Source: Vogesella margarita (GTDB lineage: Bacteria > Pseudomonadota > Gammaproteobacteria > Burkholderiales > Chromobacteriaceae). Taken from it: a stretch of 64,000 nucleotides of DNA. Each line of letters starts with the position of its first letter. Positions within the stretch are counted from its first letter, which is position 1. Below are positions 18,854-27,871 of this stretch, one piece after another. The stretch covers positions 62,001 to 126,000 of the forward strand of contig NZ_JAQQLE010000012.1 of the NCBI RefSeq assembly GCF_028548475.1. Direction: 5' to 3'. The translations under genes were made by a program, and so were the position numbers. The notes under the pieces were generated by a model. It ran no database searches. It was given only the letters and a program-made list of their open reading frames with translations, and was not told where the DNA came from.

Positions 18854-19240
18854 TTATTGCATGGGCATCGTTTTGCCTTGCTGCCCCATCATCTGCTGCA
18901 TCATGTCCATCATCTTCATGCGCTGCTCCATCATGGTTTTAGCGTCTGGGGCCCCAGCACCCATGCCCTGACACGGCATCATGCCTTTGGCCATCATGTC
19001 TTTATCCATGGACTGCATCATGGCCATACCGTCCTGCATCGACTGCATCTGCTCAGCCATGAGTTTTTGTCGTTCCTGTGGTGTCTTCGCCGCCATCATC
19101 TTGTCGTGCATGGTGCGCATCTTCTGCATCTGCATTTCCATATTGGCCGCATTGGGCTGCATCGGTGGCTGCGCGGCTAGGGTCTGGCTGGCAACGGCGG
19201 CCAGCAGCAGGGCTGCGGAAAAATGCTTCAGGCTGTTCAT
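18854..19240 (-). CDS. Methionine-rich secreted protein
   Basis: 128 residues from the ATG at 19240 (strong GGAGGA upstream). Signal peptide MNSLKHFSAALLLAAVASQT ending in LAA. The mature part is helical and very rich in Met (about a quarter of residues), with a single Cys in MMPCQGMG. Methionine-rich periplasmic proteins bind Cu(I)/Ag(I); no named family recognised. Stands between the multicopper-oxidase genes and the copA operon. Confidence 0.75.
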   Translation of the reverse strand: MNSLKHFSAALLLAAVASQTLAAQPPMQPNAANMEMQMQKMRTMHDKMMAAKTPQERQKLMAEQMQSMQDGMAMMQSMDKDMMAKGMMPCQGMGAGAPDAKTMMEQRMKMMDMMQQMMGQQGKTMPMQ

Positions 19241-19354
19241 GATCAAAGTCCTCCAAGATGAAAAATGACGTGCAAAATGCAGCGCGATTGCGCGCCGGGC
19301 ACGAGCGAAGTCGCTACGAGGCAAGGCGTCGCAGTGGCGGGAAGGCTGGATTGG

Positions 19355-19771
19355 CTAGTTGTTGAAGCGCTGGAACAGTAGGTGTGGTCGCGGTGGCGTG
19401 CCACCGGTGGCGGGCGGTGAAAGCAGATGGGGGGCGATGGCCGGCGCCAGCCACAGTAATGGCGGCAGCAGGAACCAGACAAGCAACAGGGTGGACAACA
19501 GCGGCAGCGCAACGCTGACATCAGCTTTGGCTAGCGGGGAGGAAAGCGTCTGGCAGGCTTGTTCGCACAGCGGAGACTGCGACGTATCGTGGGCTGCGGC
19601 GTGCCCTACTGTAGTCAGCGACTGTGCCGCCTGGGCATGGACAGCGACAGAGTCATGACTATCCGCTGCTTGCTCCTGACAACCAAGCAGCACGCCAAAC
19701 GCAAACACCAGACACCATGCTGCCAGTAACAGGCGGCACAGTTGCCGGGCTCTTGCTTGGATAAGGCGCAT
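19355..19771 (-). CDS. Small lipoprotein-like membrane protein, Cys/His-containing
   Basis: 138 residues. The N-terminal hydrophobic segment ends in VLLGC, a possible lipobox; then a His-containing region with SPLCEQACQ, a second hydrophobic helix (LPLLSTLLLVWFLLPPLLWL) and a Pro-Arg-Pro tail. General plan like the small proteins at 13381 and 28440. Function unknown; copper context. Confidence 0.6.
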   Translation of the reverse strand: MRLIQARARQLCRLLLAAWCLVFAFGVLLGCQEQAADSHDSVAVHAQAAQSLTTVGHAAAHDTSQSPLCEQACQTLSSPLAKADVSVALPLLSTLLLVWFLLPPLLWLAPAIAPHLLSPPATGGTPPRPHLLFQRFNN

Positions 19772-19861
19772 GGTGACAGGCTCCTGTAAAGGTTGATAGC
19801 ACTATAGACCGCAGCTCATTAACGGGGCTTGATGGCGGTCAATCACTTCTGGCGGGCATGG

Positions 19862-20356
19862 TCAGCCTTTCCGGGCCCGCTGGTTTACCGCATCGTGCTG
19901 GGCACGGATCTCGGCGGGCCACTGGCTTTTTATCCACGACAGCGCGGCGACAATGTCGGCATCACTCAGCCTGCCCTCGTATGTCGGCATGGCGGATTGG
20001 TAGTCTGGCATTTTGGCTACCTTGGCAACGCCATACTTGGTCAGCTCAAACAGCATCTCGTCCGGGTGGTGCCAAGTGTGGCCGGTCTCGTTGTGCGGCG
20101 GTGCCGGCAACATGCCTTGGCCATTGCGCTCGCGCCAGTTGGGCTGACCTTCCAGCTTGCCGCCGTGGCAGCTGGCGCAATTGGCCAGGTAAACCTGTTG
20201 GCCGCGCACAACTAGGGCGGCATCGTCCGGGCGCAGCGTGAGCGATGTCGGCCCGGGGGTCGTGGCGGTATACCAATAGAACCCCAAGCCTGCGGCCAAC
20301 AGGCCGATTACGGAGGCTACGGCGACGAGTTGCTGTTTGCGAGTGAGAGACGGCAT
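19862..20356 (-). CDS. Membrane-anchored c-type cytochrome
   Basis: 164 residues. N-terminal anchor (VAVASVIGLLAAGLGFYW), one haem c site CASCH, a distal Met candidate in AKMPDYQSAMP, and the closing LSDADIVAALSWIKSQWP typical of cytochrome c class I. Electron carrier in the periplasm; last gene of the multicopper-oxidase operon, so it may take electrons from Cu(I) oxidation. The start is uncertain: an in-frame ATG at 20389 adds 11 residues and neither has a strong ribosome site. Confidence 0.85.
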   Translation of the reverse strand: MPSLTRKQQLVAVASVIGLLAAGLGFYWYTATTPGPTSLTLRPDDAALVVRGQQVYLANCASCHGGKLEGQPNWRERNGQGMLPAPPHNETGHTWHHPDEMLFELTKYGVAKVAKMPDYQSAMPTYEGRLSDADIVAALSWIKSQWPAEIRAQHDAVNQRARKG

Positions 20357-20415
20357 GTTTTCACGGTCGACAAAAAGTGGATAAGGCATGGCCAGGGTTT
20401 AGCTGGCCATGATGG

Positions 20416-20745
20416 TCAGCTGGCAGGCTGGATATCTGTGACCAGCATCTTGCCATCTTCATGACTGACCATGAAGCGGATCTTGTCGCCGACCTTGACC
20501 TGATCCAGTAGTGTCTTGTCCTTGGCGGTAAACACCATGGTCATGCCAGGCATGTCCATATGTACGATTGGACCGTGCTTGATGGTGATTTTGCCTGCGG
20601 TAGGATCGATCTTGCGGACTTCACCATCGGTCAGCATGGCCATATTGCTATTGGTGGTAGCAACCGGCGTCTGAGTGGCTTGGGCAAAAGGGCTCAGGGT
20701 TGCCAAACCCATGGCAGAGGCGAGAATCAGTGCGCGGATAGTCAT
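20416..20745 (-). CDS. CusF-like copper-binding protein lacking the Trp
   Basis: 109 residues, signal peptide then a CusF-type beta-barrel: IKHGPI gives the His and MDMPGMTMVF the Met ligands. In CusF a Trp stands before the Pro of this motif and stacks on the metal; here it is Met. It may therefore bind copper differently, perhaps Cu(II) or with looser Cu(I) coordination. Lies in the operon with the cupredoxin and multicopper oxidase. Confidence 0.85.
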   Translation of the reverse strand: MTIRALILASAMGLATLSPFAQATQTPVATTNSNMAMLTDGEVRKIDPTAGKITIKHGPIVHMDMPGMTMVFTAKDKTLLDQVKVGDKIRFMVSHEDGKMLVTDIQPAS

Positions 20746-20806
20746 CGTGTCATGCTCCTGAAGAATGAAAACGGTGGCTAGCCATCAGGCCAGCCACGGT
20801 GCGGCG

Positions 20807-21283
20807 TTATTTTTTGGCAACCTTGATCAAGCCCTTCATACCAGCATCGTAGTGGCCAGGGTGCAGGCAGGCAAAATCGACGGTGCCAGCCTTGGAAAAC
20901 TGCCAGATCACCTCGCCCTTGGCGCCCGGGGCCAGCGATACCTTGCTTGGCTCGTCGTGCTCCATATCCGGAAATTTCTTCATCTGCTCGTAGTGTTCCA
21001 GCAATTCTTTTTCCGTGCCCAGACTGAACTCGTGTTTCACCTTGCCCAGATTTTTGATCACGAAGCGGATGGTTTCGCCTTGCTTCACCGTGATCAGAGG
21101 TGCGGAGAAACGCATGTTGTCTGTAGCATCCAGTTGAATGGTGCGGGTCACATTGGTCGCTTTGCCCGGCTGTCCAATCGCAGACTCATCATGCCCCCCA
21201 GCATGGGCGCCACCGGCAAAGGCCGAGGTAATGCCCAAGCTAGTTAGCAGGGTAATAGCGAGAAGGTGGTGGGTGGTTTTCAT
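20807..21283 (-). CDS. Periplasmic cupredoxin
   Basis: 158 residues with signal peptide (LLAITLLTSLGITSAFA). A type-1 copper site is visible: His in VKHEFSLG, then CLHPGHYDAGMKG giving Cys, His and Met. Blue-copper electron carrier; directly downstream of the multicopper oxidase, its likely partner in oxidising or shuttling copper in the periplasm. The mature N-terminus has extra His (GGAHAGGHDE). Confidence 0.88.
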   Translation of the reverse strand: MKTTHHLLAITLLTSLGITSAFAGGAHAGGHDESAIGQPGKATNVTRTIQLDATDNMRFSAPLITVKQGETIRFVIKNLGKVKHEFSLGTEKELLEHYEQMKKFPDMEHDEPSKVSLAPGAKGEVIWQFSKAGTVDFACLHPGHYDAGMKGLIKVAKK

Positions 21284-21309
21284 GTAGCGCTTTCCTGATG
21301 GTGGTGTGG

Positions 21310-22707
21310 TTAATGCTGTCCAGGGGGCATCCCCGGTTTTTTGGCTTTGACCGTGGTAGCGGTGGCAGCTTGCGGGTTGACCGCAGCTTGCTGCCGCGGC
21401 GCAGTCGGCAGCTCACCGCTGTATTCGTAGGCAACGGTACCAGCCGGGTGCTGGTACCAGCCCGGATCCTTGTAGTTACCGGCCGGCAGGTCCTTGCGCA
21501 CTTTCAGCACGCTGAACATACCGCCCATTTCCAGTGGGCCGAACGGTCCCTGCCCGGTCATCATCGGCGCGGTGTTGTCGGGGATCGGCATTTCCATTTC
21601 ACCCATGTCAGCCATGCCACGCTCACCCATCAGCATGTAGTCTGGTGCTACTTTCTGGATCTTCTGCACCAGACCACGGTGATCGACGCCGATCATGGTC
21701 GGCACGTCGTGCCCCATGGCATTCATGGTGTGGTGGCTCTTGTGGCAATGAATCGCCCAGTCGCCTTCTTCGTCAGCAATGAACTCCAGCTGCCGCATCT
21801 GACCGACCGCCACATCGGTGGTGACCTCATGCCAGCGGGTGGATTTCGGTGTCGGGCCGCCATCGGTACCTGTGACCAGAAACTCATGACCATGCAGGTG
21901 GATCGGGTGGTTGGTCATGGTCAGGTTGCCGACCCGGATGCGCACCTTGTCGTTCAGTCGCACATTCAGCGAGTCGATGCCCGGGAAGATGCGGCTGTTC
22001 CAGGCCCAGATGTTGAAATCGGTCATGGTGTTGACCTTGGGCGTCTTGCTGCCCGGCTCCACGTCGAAGGCGTTGAGCAGGAAGCAGAAGTCACGGTCGA
22101 CCTCGTCGATCAGCGGGTGATTGCCCTTGGGGTGGGTTACCCAGAAGCCGTGCATGCCCATCGCCATCTGCACCATTTCGTCGGCATGCGGGTGATACAT
22201 GAAGGTGCCGGGGCGGCGCGCCACGAATTCGTAGACGAAAGTCTTGCCAGGCTTGATGCTGCGCTGGGTCAGGCCGGAAACACCATCCATGCCGTTGGGC
22301 AGGCGCTGGCCGTGCCAGTGAATGCTGGTATGTTCCGGCAGCTTGTTGCTGACGAAGATGCGCACGCGGTCGCCTTCCACCACTTCGATGGTTGGACCCG
22401 GGCTCTGGCCGTTGTAACCCCACAGTTGCGCGGTGAAGCCCGGCGCCATCTCGCGTTCCACCGGTTCGGCGACTAGATGGAATTCCTTGACGCCGTTGTT
22501 CATGCGCCAGGGCAAGGTCCAGCCGTTCAGGGTGACCACCGGGTTGTACGGGCGGCCGCTATTCGGGATCAGCGGCGGAGCCGTTTCCACCGAGGTCTGG
22601 ATCACCGGTTCCGGCAAGGCGGCCAGCGCCGAGCGGGCCACGGTGGCACCGACGACCGCGGTGGCGGCACCGGCAACGAATTGGCGACGGGATGGATCGA
22701 TACTCAT
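21310..22707 (-). CDS. Tat-exported multicopper oxidase (copper oxidase)
   Basis: 465 residues. Twin-arginine signal SRRQFVAGAATAVVGA, then cupredoxin domains with the four copper-binding blocks: HWHGQRLPNGMDGV, YHPHADE, HPIHLHGHEF and HCHKSHHTMNAMGHD. It would oxidise Cu(I) to the less toxic Cu(II) in the periplasm. A Met/Pro-rich C-terminus (KKPGMPPGQH) follows. Second gene of the operon led by the TolC-like protein. Shorter than the classical CopA of plasmids and closer to the compact copper oxidases. Confidence 0.9.
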   Translation of the reverse strand: MSIDPSRRQFVAGAATAVVGATVARSALAALPEPVIQTSVETAPPLIPNSGRPYNPVVTLNGWTLPWRMNNGVKEFHLVAEPVEREMAPGFTAQLWGYNGQSPGPTIEVVEGDRVRIFVSNKLPEHTSIHWHGQRLPNGMDGVSGLTQRSIKPGKTFVYEFVARRPGTFMYHPHADEMVQMAMGMHGFWVTHPKGNHPLIDEVDRDFCFLLNAFDVEPGSKTPKVNTMTDFNIWAWNSRIFPGIDSLNVRLNDKVRIRVGNLTMTNHPIHLHGHEFLVTGTDGGPTPKSTRWHEVTTDVAVGQMRQLEFIADEEGDWAIHCHKSHHTMNAMGHDVPTMIGVDHRGLVQKIQKVAPDYMLMGERGMADMGEMEMPIPDNTAPMMTGQGPFGPLEMGGMFSVLKVRKDLPAGNYKDPGWYQHPAGTVAYEYSGELPTAPRQQAAVNPQAATATTVKAKKPGMPPGQH

Positions 22708-22718
22708 GGATTACCCTT

Positions 22719-23804
22719 TCAGTGGCCAGCAGCGGCAGGGCTATCGCCGCCACCTGCTGCCAGAGAAACAAAACTTTCCGGAACATGGCCCAGCATCACT
22801 AATTGCAAATCGGCTTCCGCAAGCCAAAAGTCCCGCAATGCATTGATCGCCTCTACCTGGGCTAATGCACGGGCACGAGACTCTGCCAGTAACTCCCACG
22901 TATTCATAAGCATGCCGTTGTAGCGCAGTACGGTTTCGTCGTAGATGAACTGTCTCAGTTTAAGAACCTGCTGCTGACTATCCTTGGCCAGGGTATAGGC
23001 TGTGCGATAGGCGCTGTAGGCCAGCTCGGCGTTAGCACGCATGCCGATTTGCTCGCCTAATGGCAAGGTATCCGCCACCTTATTCAAACGAGTTTGTACG
23101 GCCTGCTCGGATAGCATGTTCGTAGGCAAAGAAGGCAGAGAAGCCGGTAGCGCCAATGTCTGTGGCGTACTACGGTTCCACTGCTGCAGAGACTTGAGAA
23201 CCGATGCACGACTTTGCAGTGCGGTGTACTGGCTGCGTTGCCATTGCTGCAGAGAGGCAAGACGGGACAATTGCTGCTGGGCATCCTGCAGCTTGCTCCA
23301 GTTACCTACTTTCGCAAGACGGGAGCCGAGTTCTGCCGCAGCTTCATCCGCTTGCATGGCTTCTTGCTGAGAAGGCAGGCCTTGTTCGACAGCGATCGCT
23401 GCCAACACGGTTTTACGCGTGGCATGAGCAATGCCGATTACTTCATCAGCATCATCAATCTTGCGTAGCTTTGAGAGGGACAGCGCTTGCCATTGTCCAC
23501 TGGCAATTAGCCCCACCTCCGCACGCCCCAGTTGAGACATGGGCTTAGCTAAGTCTGGATGGGTTTGCCAAGCTAGGTATACGGCATCGTCAATACTCTT
23601 CAACGACAGGGTGGCTGGCTTGTTGTCTGTAGTGTTAGTAGAAACCGAATTGGCTTGCTCCCACTTCAGTACATCTGCATGCCCTCTAGGGAACTCCGCT
23701 ACTTGCTGATTGGCTTGGCGCCACTCGGAATCAGGCGTTTGCTGTGCCTGTGCCAAGCTAGCCAGCAAAAACAAATGACTTACGAGTAATATTTTTTTGT
23801 TCAT
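22719..23804 (-). CDS. TolC-like outer-membrane protein of the copper oxidase operon
   Basis: 361 residues from the ATG at 23804 (AAGGAG about 10 bases upstream). Signal peptide LLVSHLFLLASLAQA; the rest is almost wholly alpha-helical and Gln-rich, with AYLAWQTHPDL-like helices and the closing FWLAEADLQLVMLGHVP seen in outer-membrane efflux proteins. Probably a periplasmic/outer-membrane channel or a diverged version of it. First gene of the operon; a CopR-type box lies 110 bases upstream. Confidence 0.75.
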   Translation of the reverse strand: MNKKILLVSHLFLLASLAQAQQTPDSEWRQANQQVAEFPRGHADVLKWEQANSVSTNTTDNKPATLSLKSIDDAVYLAWQTHPDLAKPMSQLGRAEVGLIASGQWQALSLSKLRKIDDADEVIGIAHATRKTVLAAIAVEQGLPSQQEAMQADEAAAELGSRLAKVGNWSKLQDAQQQLSRLASLQQWQRSQYTALQSRASVLKSLQQWNRSTPQTLALPASLPSLPTNMLSEQAVQTRLNKVADTLPLGEQIGMRANAELAYSAYRTAYTLAKDSQQQVLKLRQFIYDETVLRYNGMLMNTWELLAESRARALAQVEAINALRDFWLAEADLQLVMLGHVPESFVSLAAGGGDSPAAAGH

Positions 23805-23914
23805 GCACCTGGCTCCTTCCCTGCCCGCTGATGTCTTGTCATGGTCAAGGCTTAAGGTTCTGAAATATGCATTGCGATTCTGTCTTACCAATATGAACAG
23901 GAACCTGACAGCTG

Positions 23915-23931
23915 GATTACAAATTTGTCAT
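23915..23931. promoter_or_regulatory. CopR/CusR-type operator upstream of the copper oxidase operon
   Basis: GATTACAAATTTGTCAT, an almost perfect dyad (TTACAAA/TTTGTCA). The same 17 bases with one change occur at 24664-24680 before copR, and both are preceded by CTGACA at the same distance. Matches the general form of copper boxes bound by OmpR-type copper regulators. Confidence 0.75.
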
Positions 23932-24061
23932 TTTCATCAGTTGTCTAATGTGGGCAGAGTGATTGCGCTCATCAGGTCCTAAAAAATTGCTGAAAAATAA
24001 TAGTGAAGTGAAGCACACAGAGAAGGTCAGAAACACGGACCTTCTCTGTGATACACAGTAG

Positions 24062-24418
24062 TTAGCCGATGTAGCGCGCATCGCCAGATTCACGCTTCGA
24101 GATGTAACGTGCATCACCACCTTCGCGGCGAGCAACCATGTACGGCGCATCACCGCCTTCACGGCGAGCAACCATGTATGGCGCATCACCACCTTCACGG
24201 CGAGCAACCATGTATGGCGCATCACCACCTTCACGGCGAGCAACCATGTATGGCGCATCACCACCTTCACGGCGAGCAACCATGTATGGCGCATCACCGC
24301 CTTCACGGCCGGCAACCATGTACGGTGCATCACCACCTTCGCGGCCAGCAATTTCTCCTGCTTGGGCAATGCCAGTCAGTAGCGCAAAAAGAGATGCAAG
24401 CATTAGCTGTTTTTTCAT
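24062..24418 (-). CDS. Secreted protein of 12-residue tandem repeats
   Basis: 118 residues: a signal peptide (MKKQLMLASLFALLTGIAQA) followed by nothing but about eight copies of a 12-residue unit, A-[GR]-R-E-G-G-D-A-P-Y-M-V; six are near identical and the last two are diverged (GDARYI). No Cys or His; each unit carries Arg, Glu, Asp, Tyr and Met. I do not recognise the family. It is divergent from copRS and next to copper operons, and a CopR-type box lies in the shared upstream region, so copper control is likely. Possible roles are metal binding through Asp/Met/Tyr, or a structural or precursor peptide. Confidence 0.75.
   Translation of the reverse strand: MKKQLMLASLFALLTGIAQAGEIAGREGGDAPYMVAGREGGDAPYMVARREGGDAPYMVARREGGDAPYMVARREGGDAPYMVARREGGDAPYMVARREGGDARYISKRESGDARYIG
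24064..24356. repeat. 36-bp tandem repeats
   Basis: Eight in-frame copies of a 36-base unit without spacers; the start codon-like word CATGTA recurs every 36 bases (24137, 24173, 24209, 24245, 24281, 24317). The central four are nearly identical, which suggests recent expansion by slippage or unequal crossing-over. Confidence 0.9.
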
Positions 24419-24663
24419 GATTCAATTCCTTTTAAAACTAGGTAATAAATTTGGTGAACAAGTTGTAAAGCTATTCCGCCTTATTCATGCATATGCACTA
24501 AATTGCCCAAGCTTCGGAGCAAATCCATCTGCGAGAAAATAACTTGAGCAGGGCCTATTTTTTTACTCCCTGGTAGTGTTTTGCACGACCTGAGCAAAAC
24601 GTGCATTTCAGGTTTTGTTGTCATCACTTTAGGAGAAAGAAGCAAACAGAAAGCTGACACTCA

Positions 24664-24680
24664 GATTACAAATATGTCAT
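24664..24680. promoter_or_regulatory. CopR/CusR-type operator upstream of copR
   Basis: GATTACAAATATGTCAT, 60 bases before the copR start. Differs from the box at 23915 by one base, and like it follows CTGACA at a fixed distance. Lies between the divergent repeat-protein gene and copRS, so it could serve both. The rest of 24419-24739 holds no gene. Confidence 0.75.
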
Positions 24681-24739
24681 CTAGAGCATGGCGATGCTGG
24701 TTAGTGGCAAACTACAAGAGTGCGGAAGAGGAGTACGCT

Positions 24740-25426
24740 ATGAAAATTCTGATCGTTGAAGATGAAGTTAAGACGGGTGAATATTTGCGTCTTGGGCTGT
24801 GCGAGGCAGGCTTTGCCGTAGACCTGACACATGATGGCGTGGATGGATTGCACTTGGCGTTGGAAGGCAATCATGATCTAGTGATTCTGGATGTGATGCT
24901 GCCTGGCATGGATGGCTGGCAGGTACTCACTCAACTACGTCGGCAACAAAAAACCATGCCAGTGCTGTTTCTGACAGCCCGGGATCAAGTTGAAGACAGG
25001 GTGAAAGGACTGGAACTGGGCGCGGATGACTATTTGGTAAAACCGTTTTCCTTTGCCGAGCTGTTGGCACGAGTACGTATTATCCTGCGTCGTGGCCGGG
25101 GAACAGTCGAAGTAACTACTTTGCAGGTTGCCGATTTGGAGCTGGATCTGCTGCGCCGTCGCGTTAGTCGCGACGGAAGACGCATTACGCTCACCGCTAA
25201 AGAATTCGGCCTACTGGAACTGCTGATGCGTCGCCAGGGCGAGGTGCTGCCGCGTTCACTGATTGCCTCGCAAGTCTGGGATATGAACTTCGACAGCGAT
25301 ACCAATGTAATCGATGTCGCCATGCGGCGGCTGCGAGTCAAGGTGGACGACGATTTCGATCTCAAGCTCATCCATACCGTACGTGGTATGGGGTATGTGC
25401 TGGAAGCATCGGAGGAGAAGGCGTGA
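24740..25426 (+). CDS. copR: Copper-responsive response regulator (CopR/CusR, OmpR family)
   Basis: 228 residues. Receiver domain with the phospho-acceptor in [13 protein letters not shown] (Asp 51) and the conserved Lys in DYLVKPF; C-terminal winged helix of the OmpR type ([39 protein letters not shown], ending in VRGMGYVLE). The start MKILIVEDE has AGGAG just upstream; the open frame runs 53 codons further but without homology. Overlaps the kinase gene by 4 bases. Likely binds the two boxes at 23915 and 24664. Confidence 0.92.
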   Translation: MKILIVEDEVKTGEYLRLGLCEAGFAVDLTHDGVDGLHLALEGNHDLVILDVMLPGMDGWQVLTQLRRQQKTMPVLFLTARDQVEDRVKGLELGADDYLVKPFSFAELLARVRIILRRGRGTVEVTTLQVADLELDLLRRRVSRDGRRITLTAKEFGLLELLMRRQGEVLPRSLIASQVWDMNFDSDTNVIDVAMRRLRVKVDDDFDLKLIHTVRGMGYVLEASEEKA

Positions 25427-26808
25427 AGCGAAGGTTTTCGCTGACGACACGGCTGACCATGTTCTATGCAGCAGTGTCGGTACTGTTGCTGACAGGCCTC
25501 GGCATCTTGGTCAGCGTGATGATCAACCAGCATTTTGCGGAACAGGACGCCGACGATCTGCGCGACAAGCTAGGGCTGATCCGCGAAGTGATGAGTACAT
25601 CATCCAGCATTCCAGCCTTGGCCGCTCGGCTGGATGATGTGGTACACAATCACCGTGACCTGTATGTCCAACTGCAGAGGCTGGACTACCCAGTTTACGC
25701 CTCCAAGTCACCAGCCGCATTTCACTTTCCTTCACAGGACATCGATGCTAGTCAGCAAATGGTGAGTTGGCAGCATGGCGGCATTGACTATCACGGCATG
25801 TGTGGTGGTGGGCAACTCGCCGATACTGACCGCACAGCACTGACTATCTGCGCCGCGATCGACACCCGGCGGCACCAACATTTTATTGGCATGATTGGTC
25901 AGTCACTGGCCGTGTACATCCTGCTGTCAGCTCTGGTTGGTGGTTTGCTGGCCTGGTGGGTGGCGCACAATGGTCTGGCGCCACTGCGTGCCATGAAGGC
26001 CAGGGCACAGGCTATTACCGGCCAGCGCCTGGAAGCCCAGATGCCAGTGGAGTCCGTCCCCGTTGAAATGGCCGATCTGGCCGAGTCGCTGAACGCCATG
26101 CTGCGCCGGCTACAGGAGGAGTTCCGCAAGCTGTCGGAGTTTTCGTCCGACCTTGCTCACGAGTTGCGCACGCCCATCAGCAACCTGCTGACCGAAACAC
26201 AGGTGGCGATCTCCATGCCGCGCTCAGCCGACGAGTATCGCGACATTTTGGCGTCCAATGCCGAGGAGTTTCAGCGGCTGGCACGCATGGTGTCTGACAT
26301 GCTGTTTCTGGCCAAGGCCGAGCACGGCTTGGTGCTGCCAAGCCGGGAGCGTATCGCCATCGAGGACGAAGTGGCGGCCCTGCTGGATTTCTACGATGCG
26401 CTGGCGGAAGAGAAAAACATCCGCTTACAGCAGACAGGTAGTGGCATGATTTGGGGCGACCGCCTGATGCTGCGCCGGGCACTCAGCAATCTACTGTCTA
26501 ATGCTTTGCGTTATACCCCGACGGATAGCGTGGTCAGTATTAGCATTCAGCAAGATGAACATGGTACTGCAGTCAGTGTCGGCAACCCCGGCCCCTCCAT
26601 TCCGGCTGCTCAGTTGCCGCGACTGTTCGACCGCTTCTTTCGGGCAGACTCCGCCCGGGTGGCAGCGGAGTCTGATGGCTCCGGGTTGGGCCTGGCCATC
26701 ACCCGCTCGATTGCCGAGGTGCATGGTGGCAGTATCGGTGTCACGTCGGTTGACGACTGGACCTGCTTCACACTGCATTTCCCTGATCACGCCTCACCCG
26801 CGGCCTGA
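25423..26808 (+). CDS. copS: Copper-sensing histidine kinase (CopS/CusS)
   Basis: 461 residues, GTG start within the GTGA overlap with copR. Membrane helix (about 11-33), periplasmic sensor region with [15 protein letters not shown] that could hold metal ligands, second helix (about 163-180), HAMP, then the kinase core: [11 protein letters not shown] (His 246), N-box [13 protein letters not shown], and [10 protein letters not shown]. This is the arrangement of CusS-type Cu/Ag sensors. Followed by about 400 bases without a recognisable gene. Confidence 0.92.
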   Translation: MKRRFSLTTRLTMFYAAVSVLLLTGLGILVSVMINQHFAEQDADDLRDKLGLIREVMSTSSSIPALAARLDDVVHNHRDLYVQLQRLDYPVYASKSPAAFHFPSQDIDASQQMVSWQHGGIDYHGMCGGGQLADTDRTALTICAAIDTRRHQHFIGMIGQSLAVYILLSALVGGLLAWWVAHNGLAPLRAMKARAQAITGQRLEAQMPVESVPVEMADLAESLNAMLRRLQEEFRKLSEFSSDLAHELRTPISNLLTETQVAISMPRSADEYRDILASNAEEFQRLARMVSDMLFLAKAEHGLVLPSRERIAIEDEVAALLDFYDALAEEKNIRLQQTGSGMIWGDRLMLRRALSNLLSNALRYTPTDSVVSISIQQDEHGTAVSVGNPGPSIPAAQLPRLFDRFFRADSARVAAESDGSGLGLAITRSIAEVHGGSIGVTSVDDWTCFTLHFPDHASPAA

Positions 26809-27168
26809 TCGGGTGGCTCCGAATGATGACAGTCGCCTTCCTGCCCTCTGGCCAAGCCGTGCAGGATGGGCAGTCAGGGCGGCAGTCCCCGCTGCAGGGC
26901 ATTGGCAAGATCAGCCGCGTGTCGCGCATATCACTGGGACGACTCAAAAGCACTATTCGATATTTGGATATCGAATTAGACGACGCATTGGAGATATCAG
27001 AGCCGATCGAAATTTAGGTGCCCTCTCGGATTCGACTGGATACCAACTGGAATGCCAGTGCGTACAGATCGACCAAAGCAGTCATTCAGCAGAATGTATT
27101 CATCTGTCCGCTAGCAACCCAAGATCGGTCAATCTCCATCCACAAATGTACTAAGCAGTTGTGGTAGA
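26809..27168. other. Intergenic region without recognisable genes
   Basis: Between copS and the terminator of the dsb-like genes. Open frames here are short, overlap each other and show no family features or ribosome sites. I see nothing in it. Confidence 0.6.
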
Positions 27169-27193
27169 TCGGAGGGAGGCACCCTCCCTCCGA
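27169..27193 (-). terminator. Hairpin after the DsbA-like gene
   Basis: 11-bp perfect stem (TCGGAGGGAGG / CCTCCCTCCGA) with a 3-base loop, 25 bases downstream of the gene end on the minus strand. No T-tract follows. Confidence 0.6.
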
Positions 27194-27217
27194 CTCGGCT
27201 TACCGATTGTTATGTGC

Positions 27218-27871
27218 TCAGAGCTTGTTCTTCTCAATCTCCTCTGCCACCAGCGCCTTGAGCTGCTCAAAACCAAAGCTTGGCAAAGGCTTGCCATTGA
27301 CGTAGAACTCTGGCGTCTTGCTCACTTTCAGGGTTTGTGCATCAGCTAGATCCTGGGCAATCACATTGGCAATATCCGGCGACGCCATATCGGCTTTCAA
27401 CTTGTTCAGATCTAATCCGAGCCCGTCCAAGTACTTCCAGATACGATCTGTTTCTACAGTATGGTTCTGGGCAAGGTTGTCCTGCTCTGCCAACAGCGCT
27501 TCTAACGCTTCCCAGAATTTTCCTTGTCGACGTGCTGCCTCCAATGCGGCCACCAGCTGGTCGGAACCAGCATGGAAAGGAGCATAGCGCAAAACCAGGC
27601 GAATCTTGCCTGGATTGGCCGCCATCATCTCCTTGACCAGTGGATAAAACGCCCGGCAGGTTTCGCAGGCTGGATCAAAAAATTCTACTAGTACTACCGG
27701 CGCATTTGCGTTGCCAAGGGTCGGTGAGTACACCCGCACCAGAGCTTCGCGATTGGCGCTGGCCTGCTGCTCAGCCTGCTCACGCTGGTTGTTCTTGTAG
27801 ATGACGGCAGCGGCCACAAAGCTCAACAGTAAAGCAGCAGCGGCCAAGATGAATATGGTTTTTTGTTTCAT
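27218..27871 (-). CDS. DsbA-like thiol:disulfide oxidoreductase (thioredoxin fold)
   Basis: 217 residues from the ATG at 27871, which overlaps the DsbB stop (AAATGA). N-terminal membrane anchor (FILAAAALLLSFVAAAVIY), then a DsbA/DSBA_oxidoreductase fold with active site FFDPACETCRAFYP (CETC) and the cis-Pro loop SKTPEFYVNG. Forms disulfides in periplasmic proteins. Pairing with DsbB in a metal-resistance region suggests protection or maturation of Cys-rich proteins against Cu/Hg damage. Confidence 0.88.
   Translation of the reverse strand: MKQKTIFILAAAALLLSFVAAAVIYKNNQREQAEQQASANREALVRVYSPTLGNANAPVVLVEFFDPACETCRAFYPLVKEMMAANPGKIRLVLRYAPFHAGSDQLVAALEAARRQGKFWEALEALLAEQDNLAQNHTVETDRIWKYLDGLGLDLNKLKADMASPDIANVIAQDLADAQTLKVSKTPEFYVNGKPLPSFGFEQLKALVAEEIEKNKL

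Noticed and set aside
24064..24356. Regular 36-base repeats as a CRISPR array
   Set aside because: The units are contiguous without unique spacers and are in frame within a signal-peptide protein.
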